Source of the DNA: Bermanella sp034112325
Lineage (GTDB): Bacteria > Pseudomonadota > Gammaproteobacteria > Pseudomonadales > Oceanobacteraceae
Direction: 5' to 3'
NCBI GenBank assembly: GCA_034112325.1
Contig: JAWUVO010000130.1
Coordinates: 1 to 15,878 of the forward strand
Length of the DNA stretch: 15,878 nucleotides
Positions 1 to 7,722 of the stretch are shown here, piece after piece (position 1 is the first letter of the stretch; every line of letters begins with the position of its first letter). The notes under the pieces are model-generated. The model did no database searches. It was not told where the DNA came from and saw only the letters and a program-made list of their open reading frames with translations. The position numbers were made by a program, and so were the translations under genes.

Positions 1-1
1 T

Positions 2-181
2 CAAGCTCGAACAACTTTTATCAGCCATGCCCTGCCAACTAACTTTAGTCAAGGCGGTTTGCATTGGTCTATATTAAGAGCGCTTTCAATGTCGCTAATG
101 GATGTGATGCCAGTCACTAAACAACTGTTTGCAAACCAAGCTATGGGCTTGGTTGGCAAAGCAAAAGTGTGGAGGCCTTAA
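2..181 (+). CDS. ubiH: UbiH-like FAD-dependent hydroxylase, C-terminal fragment
   Basis: This is the last 59 residues of a gene that begins before the window; the reading frame is open from base 2 to the TAA at 179-181. The tail reads ...TNFSQGGLHWSILRALSM... and ends ...NQAMGLVGKAKVWRP. That resembles the C-terminal region of ubiquinone-pathway flavin hydroxylases (UbiH/UbiI/UbiF), where a short LP-x-LFS segment, a hydrophobic helix and an AMG motif close the protein. Its stop codon overlaps the start codon of the next hydroxylase gene (TAATG), so the two are surely co-transcribed and probably translationally coupled. In E. coli ubiH sits directly upstream of ubiI, so position argues for UbiH, the 2-octaprenyl-6-methoxyphenol hydroxylase. 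FAD motifs lie outside the window, so the exact family member is inferred. Confidence 0.72.
   Translation, partial: QARTTFISHALPTNFSQGGLHWSILRALSMSLMDVMPVTKQLFANQAMGLVGKAKVWRP
171..175 (+). promoter_or_regulatory. Ribosome binding site deciding the ubiI start
   Basis: GGAGG lies 5 nt before the ATG at 181. A GTG at 169 is in frame and would add four residues (VEAL), but it overlaps this Shine-Dalgarno sequence. The ATG at 181 is therefore the better start. Confidence 0.75.
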
Positions 182-1431
182 TGCAGCAATCTTTTGACAT
201 GGTCATAGTAGGCGGAGGAATAGTGGGTAGCGCTCTAGCGGCCGCGCTAGCAGATACTAAATTGTCTATCGCGTTAGTAGAAACCCAATTGCCGTTTGCT
301 CCAGCAACCGACGCACTTGAATGCAGCGATGTTGACCTACGTGTAAGTGCTTTAAATCGTGCTAGTGAAATATTTTTATCATCTATTAATGTTTGGAAGT
401 CGATTCCTGAGAGCAGGAAGTGTGCTTATAATAAAATGCGAATTTGGGACGGAGAGGGTACTGGCCATATTCAATTTGAAGGGCATGATATAGGCGAGTC
501 ACATTTAGGCCATATCGTTGAAAATCGCTATACCGCGTCCGCTTTAATAATGGGCGTACAGCAACAAAAAAATATTCAGATTTTCTCTGACACAACCGTT
601 AACGAAATAGAAGTATTTAATAGCTCGGATAATTTACTTGAAAATAATCAGCAGGAAAAATACTTTATACATTTAGACAATGGCCAAACTCTATACTCCT
701 CATTAATTGTTGCCGCAGACGGTGCAAGATCATTTGTTCGTGATTGGGCCGACTTTGAAACTCGAGAGTGGAATTATGATCATAATGGTTTGGTGTGCAG
801 TATTGAAACCGAATTACCCCATGAAGATTGTGCATGGCAACGGTTTACCGAAGATGGCGTGCTAGCTTTTTTACCCATTAAGTCTCAGTCAGAGAAAAAC
901 TTATGCAGCATTGTGTGGTCTTGTTCTGCAGCAACAGCGGAAAGATTACTGCTGTTAAATGAAGCTGAATTTAATCTGCAGCTAAGTAATGCCTTCGAAA
1001 ATAAGTTAGGTCGAGTGTTATCAAGTGGGGCCAGAGTAGCCATTCCCTTGAGACAGCGTCATGCTAAAAGCTATTGTAAAAATGGAGTTGTTTTGATTGG
1101 TGACGCAGCACATACAATTCATCCATTAGCAGGCCAAGGCGTTAATTTAGGTTTGATGGATGCGTATGTTTTAGCGGATGAAATTAAGCAGGGCTTGCAG
1201 CGTGGTTTACCCGCACATAATAGCCAGTTATTGGCACGCTACGAACGTCGTAGAATGCCTGAAAACTTAACCATGATGGTAGCAATGGAATCTTTCAAAA
1301 GACTGTTTGCAGTAAAGACACCAGTTTTAAGGTGGTTACGTAATTGGGGAATGAGTAAAATAAACAGTTTAGATGTGGTGAAAAATCATATTGTTCAAGA
1401 GGCCATGGGTATAAAGCGCCGTATTAAGTAA
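181..1431 (+). CDS. ubiI: UbiI/VisC-type FAD-dependent ubiquinone-biosynthesis hydroxylase
   Basis: A 416-residue flavoprotein monooxygenase of the UbiH/UbiF/UbiI family, which hydroxylates the aromatic ring of ubiquinone precursors. UbiI acts at C5. Visible motifs are the N-terminal dinucleotide-binding GGGIVG (residues 11-16), the LGHIVEN segment near 109-115 that is typical of the family, the DG motif AADGARS (178-184), and the FAD-binding GDAAHTIHPLAGQG (307-320). The length is normal for the family (about 400). The ATG at 181 follows a strong GGAGG and overlaps the stop of the upstream UbiH-like gene, giving a coupled pair as in E. coli ubiH-ubiI. The ring position hydroxylated cannot be read from sequence alone; UbiF-like activity is possible. 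The gene ends 9 bp before the stop of the convergent HDOD gene. Confidence 0.82.
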   Translation: MQQSFDMVIVGGGIVGSALAAALADTKLSIALVETQLPFAPATDALECSDVDLRVSALNRASEIFLSSINVWKSIPESRKCAYNKMRIWDGEGTGHIQFEGHDIGESHLGHIVENRYTASALIMGVQQQKNIQIFSDTTVNEIEVFNSSDNLLENNQQEKYFIHLDNGQTLYSSLIVAADGARSFVRDWADFETREWNYDHNGLVCSIETELPHEDCAWQRFTEDGVLAFLPIKSQSEKNLCSIVWSCSAATAERLLLLNEAEFNLQLSNAFENKLGRVLSSGARVAIPLRQRHAKSYCKNGVVLIGDAAHTIHPLAGQGVNLGLMDAYVLADEIKQGLQRGLPAHNSQLLARYERRRMPENLTMMVAMESFKRLFAVKTPVLRWLRNWGMSKINSLDVVKNHIVQEAMGIKRRIK

Positions 1432-1440
1432 ACAAGTAAT

Positions 1441-2316
1441 TTATGAAAGCCCATAGTTATTTGGGCTAATACCCATTTCGGCAAATGTCTCTTTAAAGTT
1501 CTCTAGGTCATAGTCGTTAAAGCCTAAAAACTCTAATACAAGTTTCCCAATATCATCCCATTCGTGATCTTCTTCTTGCCGTCCTAAAACCTTATAGCTG
1601 CCACAAATATGCTCAGCCATTTTTAAAATACTTGTCAGTGTTACCCTATCTGTCTCTAGTGGTTTACTGGTGTACAGACGGCGGCAGTTATGATGTTCAG
1701 CAATTATATCGCACAGTACTTTTGGCAGATTCCAAGACTTAGCTGTGTAGTAACCAATAACCGCGTGGTTGGTGTTGTACTGTTGATTTTCAAAATCGAT
1801 AATACGTTCATGACTGCCGCTGTAGCTTTCAATCATTACATCCACATAATTACTGAATTTAGACATTAATAGCGGGACTCCGCAATTATGAAACAAACCT
1901 AGTGTGTATGCGTTATCGGGGTAGTTGTACCCTACGGCTTTGGCTAAGGTGGCACTGGTCATAGCCACATCCATGGCCGAATCCCAAAAGCGTGTGAGGG
2001 TTTTAATTTTTTCATCGCTCATTGAGCTTTTAATGCTAATGCCGTTCACAATGTTCACAACACTGTTCATACCTAAAATCCCAACGGCTTGTTGAATGCT
2101 GGTGATCTTATTGCTTAAGCCATAAAACGGGCTGTTAACTACTTTTAATACAGTACCGGCTAGGCCTACATCTTGGCTAATGAGTTTGGCAATATGAAGA
2201 ATGTCAGGGTCTGGCATTACCTGTTCCATCTGCAAATCCACCATGATTTGCGGCTGGGGCGGAATGGAGATCCCTAACAATATCTTATCAAGTTGTTCTT
2301 TTGAAAGCTCTGGCAC
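1441..2316 (-). CDS. HDOD-domain signalling protein
   Basis: A 291-residue soluble protein that is almost entirely one HDOD domain, starting about residue 15 (GISIPPQPQIMVDLQ). Typical features are the SQDVGLAGTVLKVVNSPFYG segment (47-66), the helix with FWDSAMDVA (110-118), and the region LFHNCGVPLL (141-150) that corresponds to the HD motif. The metal pair here reads His143-Asn144 rather than His-Asp, which fits HDOD proteins as non-catalytic relatives of HD phosphohydrolases. HDOD proteins act as scaffolds in bacterial signalling and motility, but the partner here is unknown; no GGDEF, EAL or receiver domain is attached. The start is GTG; a TAA lies two codons upstream in the same frame, so no longer protein is possible. 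A GGA sits about 9 nt before it. It is monocistronic as far as can be seen. Confidence 0.85.
   Translation of the reverse strand: MPELSKEQLDKILLGISIPPQPQIMVDLQMEQVMPDPDILHIAKLISQDVGLAGTVLKVVNSPFYGLSNKITSIQQAVGILGMNSVVNIVNGISIKSSMSDEKIKTLTRFWDSAMDVAMTSATLAKAVGYNYPDNAYTLGLFHNCGVPLLMSKFSNYVDVMIESYSGSHERIIDFENQQYNTNHAVIGYYTAKSWNLPKVLCDIIAEHHNCRRLYTSKPLETDRVTLTSILKMAEHICGSYKVLGRQEEDHEWDDIGKLVLEFLGFNDYDLENFKETFAEMGISPNNYGLS
1448..1467 (-). terminator. Weak hairpin at the HDOD stop codon
   Basis: AGCCCA (1448-1453) and TGGGCT (1462-1467) form a 6-bp stem with an 8-nt loop inside the last codons of the HDOD gene. On the minus strand it is followed by TTTCATAAATT, which includes the stop codon. The U-tract is poor, so a terminator role is uncertain. 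Nothing better separates the two convergent genes. Confidence 0.25.
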
Positions 2317-2475
2317 TGTTTATCATCCGCAAAAACTGGGTATCTCTAATTAGTTTAGACAGTAAATGGGTTTATTTATAATTAATTAAGACTTTTATTC
2401 TGGACTAAAAGCGCCCATTGCTTGAGCATAAATTTTGTATTGGGTGACACAGCGTATTAACTTATAAGAAGTTAT
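2317..2475 (-). other. AT-rich leader of the HDOD gene
   Basis: A non-coding, AT-rich stretch that should carry the promoter of the minus-strand HDOD gene. Several TATAAA/TTAATT-like stretches lie around 2365-2395 but none forms a convincing -35/-10 pair. A perfect 8-bp palindrome CTTATAAG is at 2461-2468, next to the terminator of the upstream transcription unit. Confidence 0.3.
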
Positions 2476-2499
2476 AAAAAAACCGCTCTAGGCGGCTTT
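2476..2499 (-). terminator. Rho-independent terminator of the HAD-imelysin unit
   Basis: Read on the minus strand, the sequence shortly after the imelysin stop forms CCGC/GCGG with a 5-nt loop (stem arms at 2483-2486 and 2492-2495). Flanking A and T runs extend the stem past one unpaired G. A run of seven T follows. It is a short but GC-rich stem with a good tail in the expected place. Confidence 0.65.
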
Positions 2500-2519
2500 A
2501 AAGATAATCTGTAATCGAT

Positions 2520-3836
2520 TCAGGATGTGGAAACTGGTAATTCTCGTAATGGAATTCCAAGTTCTGCGGCACCACCATATAACAACTCTATTAACCTTAT
2601 AGTGTCATTTTGAATTGGGGTTAAGCGTTTTTTGCGTGATTCAACCGAGTCTGTAATTACGCTGTTAGGGAGCTTTTTAATATCCAAAAGTAGGCGTTTA
2701 AATTGAGCGGTTATTTTGTCAGCTATTTCGGCGTTACGTAACTTAATAGCATCAATAAAACTGTTCTCAGCGCTAAACAGTAAATCTACTCCGTTCATGA
2801 TCGCTTCAATATTTCGAATATCTTGTCCAGAAAAAGGGCTGCGAAGGTCTTCAAGCAATGGACTAGTCATTATCATACTAATATGTTCAATTAATACCTC
2901 TGTTTGTAAAGTATCAATGGCGGCTTGATAGACGCGTTGTAAGTTTTGTAATGACTGAGGCTGGCGCCATTGTTTAGCATAATAGCCGTGAGCAGGCTCC
3001 CAGCGGTCGGTTAATTTTTGCAGCCTCTGCACATTCAAAGCGCTAAGCAGGCGCACGTAATCACGACGACGATTATGATTTTGTGGTTCGTTAATCAACG
3101 GATTTACATGCCTGTGATTTTCAGATTTAAGCGTTTCATCTGCATGGTTTTCGGCGGTTTCGTTGTCAATACTGTGGTCTGGTTTTGTGGGCGTTGTATC
3201 TAAGTCAATGGTTTCTACACTGTTATCTTGCGGTATGAAATCTTTTGCACTGCGACTTTTATCTTGACCAAATAATAAAAATTCTAAGGGATGAAAACCA
3301 ATACTGGCATAACGCGGATCACTGAATCCATGCTGCTGTAAAATATCAGGCTGGTTAATGTTTAATGTTTGGTCATTCACTATGCCACTTAAAGGATACA
3401 GCGGTAAGTAATCAATATAACCAGGTTCTATAGGCCAGCTGTCTAGCTCTTCTTGAATAATTTGATAGGTGTCATTTTTGTCATGATACGAGGGCTTTTC
3501 AAAGCGTGGTACTAGATGAAAAAAACTGACTTTTAAATAACTCTGGTAGGTTTTGATCCACGCATTTTGTGTTTCCTCTAAAGATAGTGGATTTGGGTGG
3601 TGTAAAAATGAGGCTAGCACAGCATCTAAAGCTTGAGCATGGCTCAGCGCCTCAGACATTTGTTTATAAGCAAATAAATTGGCCGATGATAACAAGCCGT
3701 CAGTGTTCAGCTTGATACTTTCTGCTTGAGCTGAGTCGACTTTTTTTGGGGCCTTAGAAAATAGATCACAACCCGTTAAAAAGGTAGTTGTTAGACATAT
3801 AATCAGACAAATTTTGATAGTGGATGCGATCGGCAT
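2520..3836 (-). CDS. Imelysin-family (M75-like) lipoprotein with His/acid-rich insert
   Basis: A 438-residue exported lipoprotein. Residues 1-22 form a signal peptide with lipobox LTGC, making Cys23 the lipidated residue. The imelysin signature GxHxxE is present as GFHPLE (170-175), preceded by the usual run ending in RYASI. Imelysin-like proteins (IrpA, the EfeO C-domain, the insulin-cleaving protease ICMP) are periplasmic or outer-membrane proteins often linked to iron acquisition; proteolysis is not shown for most of them. Residues about 185-258 are an apparently disordered, D/E/N-rich insert with several histidines (HRHVN, QNHN) that splits the helical domain. The ATG lies 2 bp after the stop of the HAD gene with no good ribosome site of its own, so translation is probably coupled. 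I see no obvious Fur box. The family call is firm; the substrate or metal is unknown. Confidence 0.8.
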   Translation of the reverse strand: MPIASTIKICLIICLTTTFLTGCDLFSKAPKKVDSAQAESIKLNTDGLLSSANLFAYKQMSEALSHAQALDAVLASFLHHPNPLSLEETQNAWIKTYQSYLKVSFFHLVPRFEKPSYHDKNDTYQIIQEELDSWPIEPGYIDYLPLYPLSGIVNDQTLNINQPDILQQHGFSDPRYASIGFHPLEFLLFGQDKSRSAKDFIPQDNSVETIDLDTTPTKPDHSIDNETAENHADETLKSENHRHVNPLINEPQNHNRRRDYVRLLSALNVQRLQKLTDRWEPAHGYYAKQWRQPQSLQNLQRVYQAAIDTLQTEVLIEHISMIMTSPLLEDLRSPFSGQDIRNIEAIMNGVDLLFSAENSFIDAIKLRNAEIADKITAQFKRLLLDIKKLPNSVITDSVESRKKRLTPIQNDTIRLIELLYGGAAELGIPLRELPVSTS

Positions 3837-3838
3837 AT

Positions 3839-4501
3839 CTAATCTGAATCCCTTAAGCTAATGATTGGCCAGTTTTGCGCCTTTGCGAATGCGGTTAATG
3901 TTTCATCGGCGTCTACTGCAACAGGGTAGTCTACTTGTTTGAGTAAAGGCAGGTCGTTGTGACTATCGCTGTAAAAATAGCTGTCAGTCAATGATTGTCC
4001 AGTTTGGTCTAACCAAGATGCCAAGCGGGTCACTTTTCCGTCTTGAAAGCTAGGTATGCCACTGACCTTACCTGTGTATTCACCATTAATTTGCTCGGCT
4101 TCTGTGGCAATTATATGATCTACCCCCAACTCAGCGGCTATGGGCTCTGTAACAAACAGGTTGGTCGCCGTAATGATAAGTAGGTAATCGCCCTGGTCCT
4201 TGTGCTTTTTAAGTAAATCACGGGATTTTTGTGTAATTAGAGGCAAAATATATTCTTTAACAAAGTTAGCACGCAGCGAATGTAGCTCGTCTTTAGGTAT
4301 TTGAGTTAATGGTAGCAGCGAAAACTCTAGGTATTCCATGATGTTTAAAGAGCCAGATTGATACTGTTCAAAGTAGTAATCGTTCTTTTCTTGGTAAAGG
4401 GCGGCGTCAACTTTGCCTTGGGCCACTAGATATTCACCCCAGCCATGATCACTATCCCCAGCGATAAGGGTATTGTCTAAGTCAAAAATTGCCAGCGCCA
4501 C
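3839..4501 (-). CDS. HAD-superfamily subfamily IB phosphatase (SerB-like)
   Basis: A 220-residue cytoplasmic hydrolase with all HAD motifs. Motif I is FDLDNTL (Asp7 nucleophile, Asp9 acid/base), motif II is the ITAT stretch (Thr111 or Thr113), the motif III lysine is in QDGKVTR (Lys156), and motif IV is YSDSHNDLP (Asp179, Asp183). Between motifs I and II lies a helical cap of type C1. It matches the HAD-IB group related to phosphoserine phosphatase, but the substrate is unknown and SerB activity should not be assumed. The start is GTG, with AGGA about 8-9 nt upstream. It is the first gene of a two-gene unit with the imelysin lipoprotein and is divergent from rppH; from memory, a similar HAD gene also neighbours rppH in Pseudomonas. 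Confidence 0.82.
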   Translation of the reverse strand: MALAIFDLDNTLIAGDSDHGWGEYLVAQGKVDAALYQEKNDYYFEQYQSGSLNIMEYLEFSLLPLTQIPKDELHSLRANFVKEYILPLITQKSRDLLKKHKDQGDYLLIITATNLFVTEPIAAELGVDHIIATEAEQINGEYTGKVSGIPSFQDGKVTRLASWLDQTGQSLTDSYFYSDSHNDLPLLKQVDYPVAVDADETLTAFAKAQNWPIISLRDSD

Positions 4502-4643
4502 GATTATATTCCTATTGATATTCTGGATGCATTTTAACGATTGCCTCAGCGCCTGTCTGTATTATTGTGGGTAAAGCCTAAAAAATTTGTTTTTATAACC
4601 AAATGAAATAAAAAAAGGCTGGTAACTGATGCCAATGTTTTAA

Positions 4644-4661
4644 TAGTATGGGGGCATACTA
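4644..4661 (+). promoter_or_regulatory. Inverted repeat upstream of rppH
   Basis: TAGTATG (4644-4650), GGGG, CATACTA (4655-4661) is a perfect 7-bp inverted repeat with a 4-nt loop, 19 nt before the rppH start. It could be a dyad operator in the 179-bp divergent HAD/rppH region or, if transcribed, a 5'-leader hairpin of the rppH mRNA. No convincing -35/-10 pair could be assigned. Confidence 0.4.
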
Positions 4662-4680
4662 AATTAAAATTGGATAAACA

Positions 4681-5172
4681 GTGATAGATGCAGACGGATA
4701 CCGTCCCAATGTAGGCATCATACTGGTAAACAAACGGGCTCAAGTGCTGTGGGCCAGGCGAATAGGGCAGGATGCCTGGCAATTTCCACAAGGTGGTATT
4801 AAATCAGACGAAAGCGCTGATGCTGCCCTGTATCGAGAGCTCAGAGAAGAAGTTGGTCTGTTACCCGAAGACGTGGACGTACTAGGGTGTACCAAAGGCT
4901 GGCTTCGATATCGTTTACCAAAACGTATGGTTCGCTTAAACAGCAAGCCTGTGTGCATTGGGCAAAAACAGAAATGGTTTTTACTGCAGCTAAAAAGCAG
5001 TGAAGAGCGTATTAGCTTTGAATTTGGCGACAAGCCAGAGTTTGATGGCTGGCGCTGGGTAAGTTATTGGTACCCACTTGGGCAAGTTGTACCTTTTAAA
5101 CGAGATGTTTATCGGCGTGCAATGCGTGAACTAGCGCCATTATTATTTGATCTACAGGAAAAGCAAAACTAA
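4681..5172 (+). CDS. rppH: RNA 5'-pyrophosphohydrolase RppH
   Basis: A 163-residue Nudix hydrolase that removes pyrophosphate from mRNA 5' ends and so opens the RNase E-dependent decay route. It is close to E. coli RppH throughout, from the N-terminal MIDADGYRPNVGI. The Nudix box is complete: Gly38, Glu44, Arg52-Glu53, Glu56-Glu57, Gly59, with Glu53, Glu56 and Glu57 the expected metal ligands. LPKRMVRL, KPVCIGQKQKWF, EFDGWRWVSYWYP and FKRDVYRRAM are conserved family segments. The protein ends soon after the core, lacking the short basic tail found in the E. coli protein. The start is GTG; a TAA two codons upstream in frame excludes a longer product, and GGA lies 6 nt before it. It is the first gene of an operon with ptsP. 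Confidence 0.96.
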   Translation: MIDADGYRPNVGIILVNKRAQVLWARRIGQDAWQFPQGGIKSDESADAALYRELREEVGLLPEDVDVLGCTKGWLRYRLPKRMVRLNSKPVCIGQKQKWFLLQLKSSEERISFEFGDKPEFDGWRWVSYWYPLGQVVPFKRDVYRRAMRELAPLLFDLQEKQN

Positions 5173-5177
5173 TCAAT

Positions 5178-7460
5178 ATGTTGAACGTGCTTAGAAACAT
5201 TGTACAAGAAGTTAACGGTGCAAAAGACCTTGAGTCTGCGCTGAGTATTCTTGTGGCTCGCGTTCAGCAAGCGATGCAGACCGAGGTGTGCTCGGTGTAC
5301 TCGGTTGACGAGGCTAACCGTCGCTTTGTGTTAAGGGCAAGCAAGGGTTTAAACCAAGAGGCCATTGGTAAAGTTAGTTTGTCTATGGGTGAAGGGCTTG
5401 TAGGCTTAGTGGGTGTTCGTGAAGAACCTATCAACTTAGATGATGCGGCTTCTCACCCAAGCTATCGATATTTATCAGAGACCGGCGAAGAGCGCTATAA
5501 CAGCTTTTTAGGTGTGCCAATTATTCACCACAAACGCTTATTAGGTGTATTAATCGTGCAGCAATCTGCGCGGCGCAGGTTTGATGAATCTGAAGAAGCT
5601 TTCATGGTTACTATGTCAGCACAACTGGCAGCCGTGCTGTCCCATGCTGAGGCCACTGAACAAGTTTTAGAATCTGATACCCGCAAAGAAAGTAGAATTC
5701 GCCAAGATATTATCATCCAAGGGGCTGCGGCTTCACCTGGTATTGCTATTGGCAGGGTGGTTGTACTGTCGCCTTCGGCTGATTTATATCATGTGCTAGA
5801 TCGCGAGGCGCAAGATATAGACGAGGAGATTAAGCGATTCCAAAGCGCAATAGAAGGAGCCCGCGCGCAAATTAAAAAGGTAGGTGAAACGCTAGCAGAC
5901 CTTCGTCCAGAAGAGCGAGCCTTGTTTGACGTTTACATTCGTATGTTAGATGACGATGCTCTAGGCAGTGAAGTTATTCGCCGGATTACTGAAAATAATC
6001 AGTGGGCTCAAGGGGCTTTAAGAGACGTTATTTTGGAGTACGTGGCTCACTTTGATCAAATGGACGATCCTTATTTACGCGAGCGCGGCACTGATATTAA
6101 AGACCTTGGCACTCGAGTGTTGGCTCAGCTGCAAGATAATTCAGATTTATTTGTTGAGCAAGATTTTCCAGATAACACCATTTTAGTGAGCGAAGAATTA
6201 ACGCCTTCTATGTTAGGCGAAGTGCCTGAGCATAAGCTGGTGGGTTTGGTTAGCGCCAAAGGTTCTGCTAACTCTCATGTTGCCATTTTGGCTAGAGCCA
6301 TGGGTATTCCCACGTTAATGGGCGCTGTGGATTTACCTGTCAAACAAATGGATGGCATTGAGCTAGTGATTGACGGTTACCGTGGGCGTTTATATACCCA
6401 TCCGTCGGCTAAAGTTCGTGCACAATTTCGCGCCATTGTGGTTGAAGAGCAAGCCTTAGTAAAAGGTCTTGAGGCAATAAAAGATTTACCGGCAGAGACC
6501 ACTGATGGTCATCGTCTTTCGTTGTGTGTTAACACGGGTTTGATTACCGACGCTTTACGTTCGCTTGATAAAGGTGCTGAAGGCGTTGGCCTGTATCGCA
6601 CAGAAGTGCCATTCATGATGAAAGAGCGTTTTCCATCAGAAAGCGAGCAAGAGAATACCTATCGAATACAGTTAGAAACATTTGCGCCACAACCAGTTAC
6701 CATGCGCACCCTAGATATTGGGGGCGATAAATCGCTCTCATATTTTCCGATCGAAGAAGACAATCCGTTTTTAGGTTGGCGTGGTATTAGGGTGACGCTA
6801 GACCACCCTGAAATTTTCTTACTGCAAGTACGCGCCATGTTAAAAGCAAGCGTCGGTTTAGATAACCTAAGAATCATGTTGCCAATGATAACTAGTATCA
6901 GCGAGGTTGAAGAGGCGCAGCATTTAATTTACCGAGCCTATCAAGAATTACTTAACGAGGGTGTTAAAGTAGTCATGCCTGCTGTGGGAGTCATGGTAGA
7001 GGTGCCAGCGGCGGTGTATTTAACCAAAACGTTAAGCCGTATTGTGGATTTTATTTCAGTGGGGTCAAACGATCTTACTCAATACTTATTAGCTGTTGAT
7101 CGAAACAATCCTCGTGTAGCCGAACTATATGACAGCTTTCACCCGGCAGTACTTGCGGCACTAAAACATGTGGCCGAAGTGGCAAAAGAAAACAATTGCC
7201 CAGTAAGTGTATGTGGTGAAATGGCGGGGAATCCTGCAGGGGCATTACTATTAATGGCCATGGGGTACGATATGCTGTCAATGAATGCTACTAATCTACC
7301 TAAAGTGAAATCTGTCATCCGCAGTGTTGACTATGCTTTTGCTCAGACTCTGTTAAGTGAAGTTATGGAAATGGATAGCCCTCAGGTTATTACTAGCACG
7401 GTCGAGCTTGCGCTTAATAAGCTTGGCCAAGGTAGAATGCTGGGACCTAAATCTTCATGA
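5178..7460 (+). CDS. ptsP: Nitrogen-PTS enzyme I (PEP-protein phosphotransferase PtsP)
   Basis: A 760-residue cytoplasmic enzyme that takes phosphate from PEP and passes it to the Npr carrier in the regulatory nitrogen PTS. Domains in order are a GAF sensor (about 1-155), an N-terminal EI domain that meets HPr/Npr (about 180-350), a swivelling phosphohistidine domain with KGSANSHVAILARA (phospho-acceptor His367), and the PEP-binding TIM barrel (about 430-740). The barrel carries GLYRTEVPFM, TLDIGGDK, SVGSNDLTQYLLAVDR and VCGEMAGNP (catalytic Cys679). Length and order equal E. coli PtsP. The ATG lies 5 bp after the rppH stop; the nearest purine-rich stretch (AGGAAA) is about 16 nt away, so it probably relies on coupling to rppH translation. 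In E. coli the GAF domain senses glutamine; that role is assumed here. Confidence 0.96.
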   Translation: MLNVLRNIVQEVNGAKDLESALSILVARVQQAMQTEVCSVYSVDEANRRFVLRASKGLNQEAIGKVSLSMGEGLVGLVGVREEPINLDDAASHPSYRYLSETGEERYNSFLGVPIIHHKRLLGVLIVQQSARRRFDESEEAFMVTMSAQLAAVLSHAEATEQVLESDTRKESRIRQDIIIQGAAASPGIAIGRVVVLSPSADLYHVLDREAQDIDEEIKRFQSAIEGARAQIKKVGETLADLRPEERALFDVYIRMLDDDALGSEVIRRITENNQWAQGALRDVILEYVAHFDQMDDPYLRERGTDIKDLGTRVLAQLQDNSDLFVEQDFPDNTILVSEELTPSMLGEVPEHKLVGLVSAKGSANSHVAILARAMGIPTLMGAVDLPVKQMDGIELVIDGYRGRLYTHPSAKVRAQFRAIVVEEQALVKGLEAIKDLPAETTDGHRLSLCVNTGLITDALRSLDKGAEGVGLYRTEVPFMMKERFPSESEQENTYRIQLETFAPQPVTMRTLDIGGDKSLSYFPIEEDNPFLGWRGIRVTLDHPEIFLLQVRAMLKASVGLDNLRIMLPMITSISEVEEAQHLIYRAYQELLNEGVKVVMPAVGVMVEVPAAVYLTKTLSRIVDFISVGSNDLTQYLLAVDRNNPRVAELYDSFHPAVLAALKHVAEVAKENNCPVSVCGEMAGNPAGALLLMAMGYDMLSMNATNLPKVKSVIRSVDYAFAQTLLSEVMEMDSPQVITSTVELALNKLGQGRMLGPKSS

Positions 7461-7471
7461 TAGTAACTGTG

Positions 7472-7498
7472 CTTTTAATTCTAATAGATTAAAGTTTT
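7472..7498 (+). terminator. Possible weak terminator after ptsP
   Basis: CTTTTAAT and ATTAAAG can pair (6-7 bp with one bulged T) around an 8-nt loop and are followed by TTTT. The stem is nearly all A-T, so it may not terminate efficiently. It is the only candidate in the 262-bp gap after ptsP. Confidence 0.22.
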
Positions 7499-7652
7499 CA
7501 TTGTTGTGAGTACTAATAACCACTGTAAATACATTCAGTTTTTATTGCTGTAAAACATCAATGACTATCTGCTAACTAAAAACTCAATTATTAAAGATTG
7601 CTATTATTAAGCTGCAGTAGCTATGTTTAGTACACATGCGTCACAAAGTCCC

Positions 7653-7687
7653 ATGCAATACCGCTATTTATAAGCTATACTTAGCTT
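7653..7687 (+). promoter_or_regulatory. Putative promoter and dyad upstream of the GNAT gene
   Basis: TATACT (7676-7681) is a good -10 hexamer; the -35 position 17 bp upstream reads ATGCAA, a poor match. The -10 sits in a perfect 6-bp dyad, AAGCTA (7672-7677) / TAGCTT (7682-7687) with a 4-nt centre, so a repressor could act here. The remaining gap back to ptsP shows nothing else recognisable. Confidence 0.35.
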
Positions 7688-7722
7688 TAATTTACTTAAT
7701 ATAAATATCGAGAACTAGATCT

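Noticed and set aside
169..180. GTG at 169 as the ubiI start
   Set aside because: It overlaps the GGAGG ribosome site that serves the ATG at 181, and the ATG overlaps the ubiH stop in a typical coupled arrangement.
3839..4501. Naming the HAD gene serB
   Set aside because: The motifs are HAD-IB, but the protein lacks the length and flanking sequence typical of SerB and belongs better with uncharacterised SerB-like phosphatases.
4502..4680. A Fur box upstream of the HAD-imelysin unit
   Set aside because: I looked because imelysins are often iron-linked. The AT-rich stretch near 4505-4525 does not match the GATAAT-type 19-bp palindrome.
4546..4791. An 81-codon minus-strand frame spanning the HAD/rppH gap and the rppH 5' end
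   Set aside because: It overlaps the rppH start antisense, has no ribosome site and shows no domain pattern.
4740..5033. A 97-codon minus-strand frame inside rppH
   Set aside because: It lies wholly antisense to a clearly conserved rppH and its translation is basic, Ser/Pro-rich and unlike any family; it is a shadow frame.
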